From Erythrobacteraceae bacterium Alg239-R51 (GTDB taxonomy: Bacteria > Pseudomonadota > Alphaproteobacteria > Sphingomonadales > Sphingomonadaceae), in NCBI GenBank assembly GCA_947331495.1, contig CAMZOI010000001.1:620001-684000 (forward strand): a stretch of DNA of 64,000 nt. Direction: 5' to 3'. The position numbers were made by a program, and so were the translations under genes. The notes beneath the pieces were generated by a model. The model was not told where the DNA came from, did not search any database, and saw only the letters and a program-made list of their open reading frames with translations. How positions within the stretch are numbered: the stretch's first letter is position 1; each line of letters begins with the position of its first letter. Of the stretch, positions 7,233 to 16,763 are shown one piece after another.

Positions 7233-9896
7233 ATGACCTGCATGACCGACCGGCGGACCATCGTCGCCCACGGGCGCATGGCGATGCGTGAGCTTCGCCT
7301 CGACGCCGCACGCCACCGCCGACACGGCCTGCAGATCATGTCGTTCGAGCAGCTGGCAGCCCGCCTCGCCGGCGGCTTTTCGAGGCCGATCGACGACGAA
7401 AGCCTGCGCACCGCGATCCAGGCCGTCCTGCCGGACACCTCGCTCGGCGAACTCGAAAGCATCAAGCTCCTGCCCGGCATGGTCGACGCCTCGGCCGACA
7501 CCCTGCACAAGACCTGGCGCGCCAGCATCGACCTCGCTTCCCGCTCCCACGAGCATCCGCGTCTCGACTCAATTGCGCGACTCGAAGCGGCGGTGCTTGC
7601 GCAGCTGCCACCGGGCATGATGCGGCCCTGCGACCTGGTCGCGACCGCTTGTCAGCGTCTAGCTCACGCCAAGGCCGTTCTCGGACCGGTCGAGATCGTC
7701 GGCATCACCGAGCTGTCGCCGTGCTGGCGGCCGCTGCTTGCGGCGCTAACCGGCTGCACCCCTGTGACCTGGACGGCGGGCCCTCGGCCCACGCCGCCCT
7801 GGCTCGAGGCGACCGGCGTCACCATCGCGCGCGATGCGCCGCAGGCCCCGGAGGTTCGGGCGGAAAGCGCATCGACGGCGTATCATGAGGCCATCGAGGC
7901 GATCCGCTGGGCGCGTGCGCTACTGGCTTCGGGTGAGGCCCAGCCGGCGGAAATCGCCATCGCCGCCGCCTCGACGGCGGAATATGATGACCATTTCCTG
8001 TCGCTTCGCGCCGACGCGAACCTCGACCTGCACTTCATCCACGGGATCAAGGTCACCACCACTCGCGAGGGTCAGGCGGCCGCCGCGCTCGCCGACATCC
8101 TCGTTCGCGGCTTGTCGCAGACCCGGCTGCGCCGTCTCGCTGCGCTGTGCGGGTCCGAGGCCGGTCCGCTCCAGACGTTGCCGGCGGGCTGGTTGCGCAT
8201 TTTGCCGACCGAAGCCCCGCTTGCGTCGGTCTCGGCCTGGACGCGTCTGCTCGGGCGCCTGACCGCTGCGGACTGGCCTGACGAGCAAGAGCACACCCCT
8301 ACCTTGCGGGGCGTCGTTGAGCTTCTGGGCAAGGGCCACAGCGCCGCCGAGGAGATCGGCGCGGCGCTGCTCAGCGGCCGCGCCCTGGCAATCTGGCGCA
8401 AGGCGCTGCTGGCGGGGCCGACCGGATCGCTCGATACGACGCTGGAGAATCTCAAGCAGGACGACGGCCTCGAGGCCTGCGTCTCGGTCGCCTGGATGCC
8501 CGCCAGCGCCTTGGCGGCCTCGCCGCGCCGGTTCGTTCGCTTGATCGGGCTTAATTCGTCGCGCTGGCCGCGGAGCATCTCCGAAGACCGCCTGATCTCC
8601 GACCACGTCATTCCCACCGCCGATCTCGATCCCCTGCCGGTCGCGGCGGCCGATCGCCGGGACTTCGAGACGATCCTCGCCACGACCGAGCGCCAGGTGG
8701 TGCTGTCGCGTGCGCGCCGCGACGGTGAAGGGCGGCTCCTCGGCCGCAGCTCGCTGCTCGGCGCCTATGGCGAGGAGACCTACGTCCGCCGCAACGCGGT
8801 CCCAGCTCATGCCTTCAGCGAGACCGATCGGTTGATGGCGCGCCCGCCGGAGTTTGCCGACGCGCCCCAGGCGGTCGCCGCCACGGCCTGCTGGCGCAAC
8901 TGGCACCGCAAGGAGATTACGCCGCACGATGGCCTGGTGCGCGCCGAACACCCGCTCTTGTTGGCCATCCTCGACCGCACCCAGTCGGCAAGCTCGCTTC
9001 GCCTCCTCCTGCGCAGCCCGCTCGGCTTCGTCTGGCGCTACGCGATGCGGCTGCGAATGCCCGAAAGCGGCGCTGATCCTCTGGTTCTCGACGCCCTGGG
9101 CATGGGCGACCTCGTCCACATGACGCTCGATCTGGCGCTCCAGAAGTTGGAGGCCGACGGCGGTCTGGCCAACGCCGACGAGGCGCAGATCGAAGCCACC
9201 GTGCAGGAGGCCGCACGCGAGATCGCCAGGGTCTGGGAGAGCGAACGCGCTGTGCCGCCGGAGGTGATCTGGCGCCGGACGCTCGACGACGCCCGCATTC
9301 TGACGAGCCGCGCGCTCACCTATGACGACGAGCGGCTGCCGGACGCCCGCTCCTATGGAGAAGTGGCCTTTGGCGGCTTAGAACCCAAGTCGGACGCCGA
9401 CAGCCCCTGGGATTCCAACATCCCGGTCGAAATCCCCGACGCGGACTTCCGGATCAACGGCTACATCGACCGTCTCGACCTTTCGGGCGACGGCAAGCGC
9501 GCCCTGGTCCGGGACTACAAGACCGGGCGCCCGCCTAGGGAGGATATCAGCGTCGACGGCGGCCGCGAGTTGCAGCGCTGCCTCTACGCCTTTGCCGTCA
9601 AGGCGCTGCTCGGATCCGAGATCTCGATCAGCGCCTCTTTGCTCTTCCCGCGCGAGCAGGTCGATCTCCAGCTCTCCGATCCGGAAGCCACCCTGGTCGA
9701 GATCACCGGCTATCTGCAGGCGGCGCGCGCCAACCTGACCGCCGGGCACGCCCTCATCGGGCCCGACACCGGCGGAACATATGACCACCTCGCCTTCGCC
9801 CTGCCGGCGAACGCTGGCGCCACCTACTGCAAACGCAAGCTGCCCGCCGCTACCGATATGTTCGGCGACGCCGCGCAAGTCTGGGAGGCCCAGTGA
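7233..9896 (+). CDS. AddB-like PD-(D/E)XK nuclease / inactivated helicase, 887 aa
   Basis: Resembles the AddB/RecC-type partner of an AddAB helicase-nuclease: a long alpha-helical body without intact helicase motifs, then a C-terminal RecB-type nuclease domain. The nuclease has GYIDRLD, then VRDYKTG near residue 765, then ELQRCLY, the QxxxY motif of this family. The four-cysteine iron-sulphur set of classical AddB is not evident; only a lone Cys occurs in the TYCKRKL stretch. The start ATG 7233 follows GACGAGG closely; 7242 is an alternative. It overlaps the next gene by one base (TGATG). Being in a repeat-bounded module, it is probably not the housekeeping AddB. Confidence 0.8.
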   Translation: MTCMTDRRTIVAHGRMAMRELRLDAARHRRHGLQIMSFEQLAARLAGGFSRPIDDESLRTAIQAVLPDTSLGELESIKLLPGMVDASADTLHKTWRASIDLASRSHEHPRLDSIARLEAAVLAQLPPGMMRPCDLVATACQRLAHAKAVLGPVEIVGITELSPCWRPLLAALTGCTPVTWTAGPRPTPPWLEATGVTIARDAPQAPEVRAESASTAYHEAIEAIRWARALLASGEAQPAEIAIAAASTAEYDDHFLSLRADANLDLHFIHGIKVTTTREGQAAAALADILVRGLSQTRLRRLAALCGSEAGPLQTLPAGWLRILPTEAPLASVSAWTRLLGRLTAADWPDEQEHTPTLRGVVELLGKGHSAAEEIGAALLSGRALAIWRKALLAGPTGSLDTTLENLKQDDGLEACVSVAWMPASALAASPRRFVRLIGLNSSRWPRSISEDRLISDHVIPTADLDPLPVAAADRRDFETILATTERQVVLSRARRDGEGRLLGRSSLLGAYGEETYVRRNAVPAHAFSETDRLMARPPEFADAPQAVAATACWRNWHRKEITPHDGLVRAEHPLLLAILDRTQSASSLRLLLRSPLGFVWRYAMRLRMPESGADPLVLDALGMGDLVHMTLDLALQKLEADGGLANADEAQIEATVQEAAREIARVWESERAVPPEVIWRRTLDDARILTSRALTYDDERLPDARSYGEVAFGGLEPKSDADSPWDSNIPVEIPDADFRINGYIDRLDLSGDGKRALVRDYKTGRPPREDISVDGGRELQRCLYAFAVKALLGSEISISASLLFPREQVDLQLSDPEATLVEITGYLQAARANLTAGHALIGPDTGGTYDHLAFALPANAGATYCKRKLPAATDMFGDAAQVWEAQ

Positions 9897-12800
9897 TGAC
9901 CGCCGCAAGCAAAGCCCTGCGCGACGACAGTGCCCGCCGCGCTGCGATCAGCGTCCACGACCGGTCCATCTTGGTGGAGGCCGGCGCGGGTTCGGGCAAG
10001 ACGGCCGTCATGGCCGGCCGCATCGCCGCGATGCTGGCCGAAGGGGTCGCGCCCAAATCGATCGCGGCCGTCACCTTCACCGAACTGGCGGCGAGCGAAC
10101 TTTTGATCCGCGTCCGCGACTTCGTCGCCGACCTCGTAGTGGGCACGGTCCCGACCGAATTGCGGATCGCTTTTCCGGACGGTCTGTCGGAAATCCACAA
10201 GGCCAACCTCGCGGCGGCCTCGGCAGCGATCGACGAGATCACCTGCTCGACGATCCACGGCTTCTGCCAGCGCCTGATCAAGCCCTATTCGGTCGAAGCC
10301 GACATCGACCCGGGCGCCCACGTGATGGACAGCAACCAGGCCGACCTCGCTTTCATCGAGATCGTCGACATCTGGCTGCGCGAGCAGCTTTCCGGCGGCC
10401 AGGCCGGCATCATCGCCGAAATGGTGTTGCAAAGCCCCGGCGAAACCGTCGGGCTGATCCATAAGATCATCGCCAACCTGCGCAAGCGGCGCACCGTGTC
10501 GGCGCCGCCCGCGACGCCGCTCGCGCCGCATCTGCGCGCCTTCCATGATGCGACCGCGGCCTTCTCTGACTTCATCCAGACCGCGCCCGCGGTCGAGGAC
10601 GAGACCGCGACGTTCGCCGAGCGGCTCGCCGGGATGGCCCAAGCGATGGAGGATGCGGCGACCGCCGAAACGCCGGCCGGACTCATCCGGCTGCTGGTGA
10701 CGCCGCCGCACCCCGATCTTTGCACCAAGAGCGGCTCGTTTCTGGCCTTCAGAAAGAAGGGCAAATGGGTGGAGGCCGCCAAGCGCGAGGGCCTGGCCAA
10801 AGCCGATGGCGACCGCCTCAACGCGGCGGCCGAGGGCCACTACGCGGCGTGCTGTCAGGCGTGGCAGCTCCTACTCCAGAATGTCGCCAGCCACGTCCTG
10901 GCCGATCTGATCGCGCAGGCGCAGCCGGTGCTGGAGCGGTTCCGGGACTACAAACGTTCGGCCGCCTTGCTCGATTTCGACGACCTAATCTTCGCCGCGC
11001 GGGACCTGCTGCGCGATCATGACGAGGTCCGCCGCGCGCTGAGCGCGCGCTTCACACGGGTTCTCGTCGACGAATTCCAGGACACCGACCCGCTGCAGAC
11101 CGAAATCTTCTGGCGGCTATGCGGGGAGCCGCCCGCCGGACGCGCGACCGCCGAGTGGAGCGAGTTCCAGATCCGCCCCGGCGCTCTGTTCCTGGTCGGC
11201 GACCCCAAGCAGGCGATCTATCGCTTCCGCGGCGCCGATGTCAGCGCCTATGTCCGGGCGCGCGACGCCTTCATCGCGCAGGATGCCGACAGCGTCCTGT
11301 CGATTTCCACCAACTTCCGCTCCTGCGCGCCAATCCTCACCTATGTGAACGAGCGCTTCGAAACGCTGCTATCGAGCGACGGCCAGCCGGGTTTCACCGC
11401 ACTCGACCCGTTCCATTCCAACCGGGGCGAGGCTCCCTGCGTCGCGGCGCTGGATGTCACCGTCGCCGACGAGAACGGCAAGGCGAGCGCCGAGCAGCAA
11501 CGCGATGCGGAAGCCGAAGCTGTCGCCGAGTTGTGCGCCCGCCTGATCGGCAGCGAGATTATCATCGATCGTCGCTCCGATGCCAGCCGGGTCTGCCGGC
11601 CGGGTGACATCGCCCTGCTCGCGCCGACCGGAAGCGACCTGTGGCGTTATGAAGAGGCCCTTGAGCGCCACGGCATTCCGGTCGCCACCCAGGCCGGCAA
11701 AGGCCTGTTCAGGCGACAGGAGATCCAAGATCTCATCGCGCTGACCCGCATCCTTGCGGATCGCCGCGATACGCTCGCGTTGGGCGCGCTCTTGCGCGGC
11801 CCTCTGGTCGGTTTGACCGAGGAAGAACTGCTCGACATCATCTGGGCGCTGCCCCGGTCCGAAGAATATCCCGAAGCCCTGCCGCGCCTCGACCTCGGCG
11901 TGGAGACCAGTGCGATCGCCCACCCGTTGGCGCGCTCGGTGATCGAAAAGCTGCAAGTCCTCAATCGCCGGACCAACAATACCACGCCGCACAACCTGCT
12001 GTCGCAAGCGGTCGACGTGATGCGGGTGCGGCCGATGCTGCTCGCCCGCCACCGGGGCCAGGCCGAGCGGGCGCTCGCCAATGTCGATCTTTATCTCAGC
12101 CTGACCTCCGCTTTCGCGGTTCGGGGACTGCGCGCCTTTGCCGAGACCATGACCGCTGCATGGACCGATGAAGCCCGCGCCGTCGAGGGGCGGCCCGACG
12201 CGCAGGAAGAAGCCGTTGCGCTCTACACCATGCACGCGGCCAAGGGCCTTGAGTGGCCGATCGTGGTGCCGGTGAACACGATGACAGGCATCATGCCGGC
12301 CGAGAACGCGGTGACTGATCGCGAAAGCGACGCCTTCTACTGCCCGGTTTTCGGCGTGAAACCGGCCGGCTATGACGAAGTGCGCGACGCGGAAAACGCC
12401 GAGCTCGATCGCGAGCGCGTCCGCCTCTGGTACGTCGCCGCCACTCGGGCGCGCGAGCTGCTGGTTCTGCCTCGCCTCGACGCCTCGCCGTCGAAGTCGG
12501 CCTGGATTTCGTTGCTCGACCTCTCGCTCGGCGACCTCCCGGCGCTCGATGTGGCTCATCTGCCGCTGGAGATGGGCGCCGTGGCGGCGGGCGAAGGCAA
12601 CCAGCAGACCCGCGAAAGCTTTGCAGTGGAAGCCGCCGCTATCGCCGAGCGCCATCGCCGCTTGACCTGGCTGGCGCCCAGCCGTGACGAAAGCAGCGTC
12701 GGCCCAGTGCTTACCTCGGAAGCGGTGGAAATCTGGGCGGCGCGCGACGAGCGCAAGCCCGATGACGAGGCCAAACGCCCCAGCATACAGGGGGGACGCG

Positions 12801-13291
12801 AGCGCGGCCTGATCCTGCACAAGCTTCTCGAAGAGGTGTTGACCGGCGAGACCGCTCCAGACAGCGCCGCGCTGACCGATCGGGCGCGCTCGCTCATCGC
12901 GGCGCTCGGCTGGCCGGCGGTCGAAGACCCGTCACAGGGCCTTTCACCCGCTGAACTTGTCGGCTGCGTCTCCCGCACGCTTGCCTTGCCCGAAATCGCA
13001 GAGCTTCGTCCCGTCCTCAGCCCGGAGCTCCCGGTCTATGCGTCAACATTCCTCAATGAGGTTGAGCAGGCGTCCGCCGGCATCGTCGACGCCATCGGCT
13101 GGGCCCCCGATGGGACGCCGCAGGTGGTCATCGACTGGAAGAGCGACGTCCAGCCAACGCCTGAGACGGTCGATCACTACCGCGCTCAGGTGCGGGCCTA
13201 TCTGGATATGACCGGCACCACGCGCGGCCTGATCGTGCTGGTGACGACCGGCGAAATCATCGCTGTAGCGCCGTCGCCGCTCGAGGCCTAG
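9896..13291 (+). CDS. AddA/RecB-like UvrD-family helicase with C-terminal nuclease, 1131 aa
   Basis: Superfamily 1A DNA helicase fused to a RecB-type nuclease. Motifs in order: Walker A GAGSGKT (30-36), the TFTELAA motif Ia, STIHGFC, VLVDEFQDTDPLQ Walker B (about 388-400), VGDPKQAIYRFRGAD (about 434), STNFRS (about 473), LYTMHAAKGLEWP (about 776), WYVAATRARELL (about 844). The nuclease reads GIVDAIGW...VVIDWKSD near 1080, followed by HYRAQVRAYL with the QxxxY motif. So both subunits of the pair carry nuclease motifs, as in AddAB. The ATG at 9896 overlaps the stop of the previous gene by one base; a GTG at 9893 is possible. It probably acts as a complex with its neighbour on DNA ends. Confidence 0.85.
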   Translation: MTAASKALRDDSARRAAISVHDRSILVEAGAGSGKTAVMAGRIAAMLAEGVAPKSIAAVTFTELAASELLIRVRDFVADLVVGTVPTELRIAFPDGLSEIHKANLAAASAAIDEITCSTIHGFCQRLIKPYSVEADIDPGAHVMDSNQADLAFIEIVDIWLREQLSGGQAGIIAEMVLQSPGETVGLIHKIIANLRKRRTVSAPPATPLAPHLRAFHDATAAFSDFIQTAPAVEDETATFAERLAGMAQAMEDAATAETPAGLIRLLVTPPHPDLCTKSGSFLAFRKKGKWVEAAKREGLAKADGDRLNAAAEGHYAACCQAWQLLLQNVASHVLADLIAQAQPVLERFRDYKRSAALLDFDDLIFAARDLLRDHDEVRRALSARFTRVLVDEFQDTDPLQTEIFWRLCGEPPAGRATAEWSEFQIRPGALFLVGDPKQAIYRFRGADVSAYVRARDAFIAQDADSVLSISTNFRSCAPILTYVNERFETLLSSDGQPGFTALDPFHSNRGEAPCVAALDVTVADENGKASAEQQRDAEAEAVAELCARLIGSEIIIDRRSDASRVCRPGDIALLAPTGSDLWRYEEALERHGIPVATQAGKGLFRRQEIQDLIALTRILADRRDTLALGALLRGPLVGLTEEELLDIIWALPRSEEYPEALPRLDLGVETSAIAHPLARSVIEKLQVLNRRTNNTTPHNLLSQAVDVMRVRPMLLARHRGQAERALANVDLYLSLTSAFAVRGLRAFAETMTAAWTDEARAVEGRPDAQEEAVALYTMHAAKGLEWPIVVPVNTMTGIMPAENAVTDRESDAFYCPVFGVKPAGYDEVRDAENAELDRERVRLWYVAATRARELLVLPRLDASPSKSAWISLLDLSLGDLPALDVAHLPLEMGAVAAGEGNQQTRESFAVEAAAIAERHRRLTWLAPSRDESSVGPVLTSEAVEIWAARDERKPDDEAKRPSIQGGRERGLILHKLLEEVLTGETAPDSAALTDRARSLIAALGWPAVEDPSQGLSPAELVGCVSRTLALPEIAELRPVLSPELPVYASTFLNEVEQASAGIVDAIGWAPDGTPQVVIDWKSDVQPTPETVDHYRAQVRAYLDMTGTTRGLIVLVTTGEIIAVAPSPLEA

Positions 13292-13642
13292 TCGCCTGCG
13301 GTAGGGGGAAACCGATGCTGACCCGCGCGAGCGCCGCAAAACCTGCTCGGAACTGAGACGACGCCCGACGACCTCGCCAAACTGCAATTCCGATTGCAGC
13401 CATAGCGCCTGGCGACCTATCCGCAGAACGGTCTAATCGTCGCACAGCGCACTCCTTTGCAATGAGGGCTAAAATCTAAAGAGTGGCAGTTTCCTAGATC
13501 AGCAAGTCTAACTCTAACCGGCAGAGATTAGGATGCAAAGCGGCCGTGGCCGACTGATGATCTTCTTAAGAACGAAAGGAGGTGGCTCTCTGGACGAGAG
13601 CGGAAAAAGGCATGCGATCCCCGCGGCCTATGGAGACTTGAA
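13292..13642 (+). other. Intergenic region after the AddAB-like pair
   Basis: I see no supported gene. A strong AAGGAGG at 13575-13582 precedes only very short open frames that use GTG or CTG as start and end at or just before 13646. The next gene starts at 13643 with its own GGAG. Confidence 0.4.
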
Positions 13643-14161
13643 ATGACTCAGATTGAACAGCAGAACCGCATCGCCAACTTCTTTGCCGCCCTTGCTCGCC
13701 TGCTGAGCGGCCAGTCCGGACGCTTCACTGAATTCCGAGACAAGGTGGACATAATGCTGAGCGGTACGGCTCCTCACGCTTTCGGCCTGATGCAGTTCGC
13801 TTCCCGGGTCCAGACAACTGGCCGCCCGCTCCTCTGGGTTCATCAGTCTGCAGAATGCCCTGTTCCGCAGATCGGCCTGATCGCGCAGATGGGAGGGGGG
13901 ATGCACTACATCGAGAGCTGCATGCTCTGCCTGACTGGCGAAGACGACCGCGCGACCCTCGTACCAGACGGCTTCAATCTGGGCGCGTACAGATTCGACG
14001 ATGCGCTCGATCTGCACCACATCACGGAAGCACCGGCCTCGACCTTCGAAGCGGCAAATGGTGACATGGTGAGGGCCTACAACCGACTTATGGCGATCCA
14101 AGCCGAGCAGTGGGAGCGGGGTGATACCTTCGACCTGCCTTACCTCGCCCAGGCGGCCTAA
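13643..14161 (+). CDS. Hypothetical protein, 172 aa
   Basis: Not recognised. A GGAGACTTGA segment just before the ATG acts as ribosome-binding site. The protein is soluble, with an amphipathic N-terminal helix (RIANFFAALARLLSG), a central VPQIGLIAQMGGGMHYIESCMLCLTG stretch with two nearby cysteines, and an aromatic C-terminus. It lies inside the repeat-bounded module and in the same direction as the AddAB-like genes, 351 bp downstream of them, and it is followed closely by a perfect palindrome. It may be a cargo gene with its own promoter. Confidence 0.6.
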   Translation: MTQIEQQNRIANFFAALARLLSGQSGRFTEFRDKVDIMLSGTAPHAFGLMQFASRVQTTGRPLLWVHQSAECPVPQIGLIAQMGGGMHYIESCMLCLTGEDDRATLVPDGFNLGAYRFDDALDLHHITEAPASTFEAANGDMVRAYNRLMAIQAEQWERGDTFDLPYLAQAA

Positions 14162-14173
14162 ATTTCATAGTGC

Positions 14174-14199
14174 GCCGGATCGTCCATGGACGATCCGGC
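14174..14199. repeat. 26-bp perfect palindrome (hairpin)
   Basis: The stretch from GCCGGATC through to GATCCGGC, centred on CCATGG, equals its own reverse complement over 26 bp. It starts 12 bp after the stop of the 172-residue gene. There is no T-run on either side, so it is not a standard intrinsic terminator; a bidirectional hairpin terminator or a protein-binding site is possible. Confidence 0.8.
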
Positions 14200-14359
14200 A
14201 TCGCCACACAGGATCTATCTTCGTTGGTCGATTGCCCTGAGCATAACGGTTTTGGCGCGAATAACTTGACGCTTCTTAACCAGCGAAGGTTAACGGCAGT
14301 GATTGAACCGTTAGTATTCGGCCGATTGCGGGCTACGCGATAAGCGGTTGGTCGGATTG

Positions 14360-14383
14360 GAGCAGGTTGTGTCCGGCTACACC
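14360..14383 (+). repeat. 24-bp direct repeat, right copy (attachment-site-like)
   Basis: Exact match to 6041-6064. To its left stands AAGCGGTTGGTCGGATTG, which is not shared with the 6041 copy but is clearly related to the bases left of the degenerate copy at 15719. It marks the boundary between the AddAB-like module and the larger island. Confidence 0.85.
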
Positions 14384-14936
14384 CGTACGGGTGAATGTTG
14401 TGGAGGGCCTCTAGAAATGGCGGGAAGTGGGCCGTGACCGGACTGCCCACTGTTGGAATGGTCATCTCGTGAAAGCAGACATCCCCTCATAATCATCGCA
14501 GCTGCTTGAGGCGGTAGCGATCATGCTGTTGGGGGGGAGGGGGAGATGAGCTCGGGCGACCTCTAGAGCAGTGTTCGACACTGTTAAAAGCGACAGTGTC
14601 TCCTGCGCCGTCCTGGTTGTTGCCTCGTGCGCGGCTGCCGCATGCGAGATAGATCTGGCTTACGGCATCTTAACGCATACAGTCAGGAATCGGAACTGGA
14701 AGAGCATGCTGAAATGTTGCGCGCACTGGCGCCGCGCGCGCTCCCTCGATCTCGCATTCAAACGGGCGCTCGACGCGGTCGAAAAGTGGATCGGCGAAAT
14801 GAAGGTCAGATAGGCAATAGAAGACAACCTAGCAGTCGCTGCGAGACAGGGGGACAAGCAGCCTTTCCGCCAATGCAACAAAATAAATCTGAAAAGCTGA
14901 TCCGTTGTGTCCATATCTTTGTTGAAGGAGGCTGGA

Positions 14937-15548
14937 ATGCGAAAAGTGCGCGAAAAGATTATGGCCCGGGCAATGATCAGCAGAAGCTGTGCGAACTTCC
15001 TTTCCGACGTCGATCTCAAGCCGGGGATCGCTCAGTCCGGAGGTGCCTTGAACAAGCACCAGCACCAGAAGATAAGGTTTCGGTCCAAGTACGATTGTTG
15101 GTCAGAAACGGACATCGTGCTCGAAAAACGGGGCTCGTTATTAGCTGGATCGATGGAGCATGCACGGTTCGCAAAACGAGCAACGCTTGACCTCGAGTAC
15201 AGGTGGTTTCGCTTCCGTGAAAGCAAGAACGGCTTTTCCATGCTTGCAATCTGGGACAAGGAGCTTCCCGCGACGATCTGTGCTGCAGGCTCCTCGGGGA
15301 ACTACCGTTTGCTCGACCTAGTAGATTTTTCCGATTTCAAACCCTTGTTCTTCGTGCGTTCGAACCCGGTAGTCCATTCCTTAAAAAATGTTACGAGAAT
15401 GCGCCGTAGTCCCGAAATGCAAAGGTCTGGAGGGGAGCGACGGCGATGTAAAGCTCTTCTCATTACCATGAAGGATGAATGGTCGAAAAGTTTCTGGGGC
15501 TATTGGTCTCCTGAAGCAGGATATCTATCGACCATGGACGCTCCGTGA
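14937..15548 (+). CDS. Hypothetical protein, 203 aa, tentative
   Basis: Not recognised. The main support is a strong AAGGAGG ribosome-binding site five bases before the ATG at 14937 and an uninterrupted frame to 15548. Codon use is less GC-rich than in the neighbours, in keeping with transferred DNA. The protein is basic, with an N-terminal KVREKIMARAMISR helix and a later aromatic section (YRWFRFRESK, WSKSFWGYWSPEAGY). Nothing suggests a function. From 14384 to 14936 I see no other gene I would support. Confidence 0.4.
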   Translation: MRKVREKIMARAMISRSCANFLSDVDLKPGIAQSGGALNKHQHQKIRFRSKYDCWSETDIVLEKRGSLLAGSMEHARFAKRATLDLEYRWFRFRESKNGFSMLAIWDKELPATICAAGSSGNYRLLDLVDFSDFKPLFFVRSNPVVHSLKNVTRMRRSPEMQRSGGERRRCKALLITMKDEWSKSFWGYWSPEAGYLSTMDAP

Positions 15549-15903
15549 GCGAGAGCGCGACGCGAGAGCAATTAGCGCATGATGCCATGCGGGTGCCTGA
15601 TAAAAAATCTGGCAGGCCGATTATTCAAGCAGTTCTTGATTGACCAAGGTAACGTCAGCATATGAGCTGTTCGTCTCCGCCAATTGCAATTTACGCAATG
15701 GGCGGTCGGTCGCATTGCAGCAGGTTTGGTATGCCTACACTCATAGAGATTTATGCAGTGGACGGTTATCCCATCAGCTGAAAATACCAGTTGCAAGACG
15801 GGATTCCGTTGCGGGGCATCCAGGCCGTTCGGAGTTGAAGGAGAAGCGATCCCTTGGGTTTGGAGCGGCCTTGCTGACCTCGCTTGCGCTCCGCAAATCC
15901 TGT
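15549..15903 (+). other. Intergenic region holding the degenerate repeat copy
   Basis: No supported gene. The only structure seen is the diverged attachment-like copy at 15719-15740 with a related left flank at about 15698-15718. Confidence 0.45.
15719..15740 (+). repeat. Degenerate third copy of the attachment-like repeat
   Basis: AGCAGGTTTGGTATGCCTACAC matches the 14361-14382 copy at 17 of 22 positions and keeps both ends (AGCAGGTT and CTACAC). The left flanks also match (CGGTCGGTCGCATTG against CGGTTGGTCGGATTG), so relatedness extends over about 38 bp. Confidence 0.6.
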
Positions 15904-16761
15904 CTAAGTGCGTTTCGCGGCTTCGTCGTCCCGGTCTAGTCGATCCTCCCGACGTATGTTGGCGACGAAGGCGCGGAGCACGGCGCTTTGATCGTCGAAC
16001 ACGATGGCGGAATCGAAGTGCTCCCGTACTTTGTCCACGATCTCCGGGACACTCTGGGCTTCGGGACTGGCATCCGCCCATCTTCGACCGGGATGCAGGG
16101 TGTCGAACGGCGATTTGTTGTTCGCGCGCGTCGTCGCCGAGTCCCCGTGCTTCCCGAGACCGTACAGTATTCCGGTCTCGTTGTTCCAGATCGGGCGGAA
16201 CATGCGTATGAGATGACTCTCCGCCGCCGCCTGGTAGCCGGTCTGGACCGCGAGTGCGCGGCAGTCGAAGTCGGCGATGTCCACACCGTTGACCTTATCG
16301 ATGTTCCGGCGGTGCTCGTTTAGTCGGTCGGCGAGCTTCGTCCCCTGATCGATTGCCGTCTTCGGATTCCCCTTGGGATCAGCCTTGCCGACGTAGATCG
16401 GTGTTTCGGTCCCGCTGATCGGGGCGTAGAGCGGGTTTCCGCCATTATAGTAGATGGCGTAGACGCCCGAGCCATAGAACCGTCCGAGGCTGGCGAGCGA
16501 TCTTCGGTCCTGCGCGACGAGAGCAAGCGCCACGAAGTTCCCGATCAGGGTCGGCTCGGCGGGATCGAAGAACGCGTCAGGAAGCTCGTTCGGATCGATC
16601 TTGCGCGTAAGGCGATCGAGGCGGTCCCGCATGGAATCGATGCTTGCAACCAGTTTCTTTCGGGCCGGAGCGGTGAGTTCGCCAGTCCGGGTGCTCTCGA
16701 GCAGGCGCTCGATCCCGGCGAGGAGCTGTGCGGCCTTCTCGATCGACGGATCGCGAGGCAT
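15904..16761 (-). CDS. Eco29kI-family GIY-YIG type II restriction endonuclease
   Basis: DNA-cutting subunit of a type II restriction system. The GIY-YIG fold is legible: GVYAIYY (99-105) and PIYVGKA (121-127), an arginine in LADRLNEHRRN (about 146), the catalytic glutamate in AAESHLIRMF (181) and the closing asparagine in RPIWNNET (about 193). These features and the 285-residue length match Eco29kI/NgoMIII endonucleases, which cut CCGCGG; the site here is only a guess from the family. It follows the methyltransferase gene by 2 bp and is the last gene of the vsr-methylase-endonuclease operon. Confidence 0.88.
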   Translation of the reverse strand: MPRDPSIEKAAQLLAGIERLLESTRTGELTAPARKKLVASIDSMRDRLDRLTRKIDPNELPDAFFDPAEPTLIGNFVALALVAQDRRSLASLGRFYGSGVYAIYYNGGNPLYAPISGTETPIYVGKADPKGNPKTAIDQGTKLADRLNEHRRNIDKVNGVDIADFDCRALAVQTGYQAAAESHLIRMFRPIWNNETGILYGLGKHGDSATTRANNKSPFDTLHPGRRWADASPEAQSVPEIVDKVREHFDSAIVFDDQSAVLRAFVANIRREDRLDRDDEAAKRT

Positions 16762-16763
16762 GC

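Larger units (their letters stand above)
6041..14383. mobile_element. Putative 8.3-kb mini-element with WYL / AddAB-like cargo
   Basis: The two exact 24-bp direct repeats enclose one regulator, two large nuclease-helicase genes and one small gene. There is no recombinase inside, so it would have to be moved in trans, for example by the serine recombinase encoded near 45-46.6 kb, whose comM junction shares the first half of the repeat. Boundaries are exact in sequence; mobility is inferred. Confidence 0.5.

Noticed and set aside
7920-9119. 399-codon open frame antisense to the AddB-like gene
   Set aside because: Shadow of the coding strand; arginine/glutamine-rich composition typical of mirror frames.
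11369-12820. 483-codon open frame antisense to the AddA-like gene
   Set aside because: The plus strand carries helicase motifs here; the antisense product has no domain and no ribosome-binding site.
13584-13646. Tiny frames behind a strong AAGGAGG before the 172-residue gene
   Set aside because: They need GTG or CTG starts and encode only about 18-19 residues with no conservation evidence; a leader peptide cannot be excluded but is not supported.
14571-15190. Two small plus-strand frames (80 and 187 codons)
   Set aside because: No ribosome-binding site and no ordered protein character; the 203-residue frame with AAGGAGG is the better candidate here.
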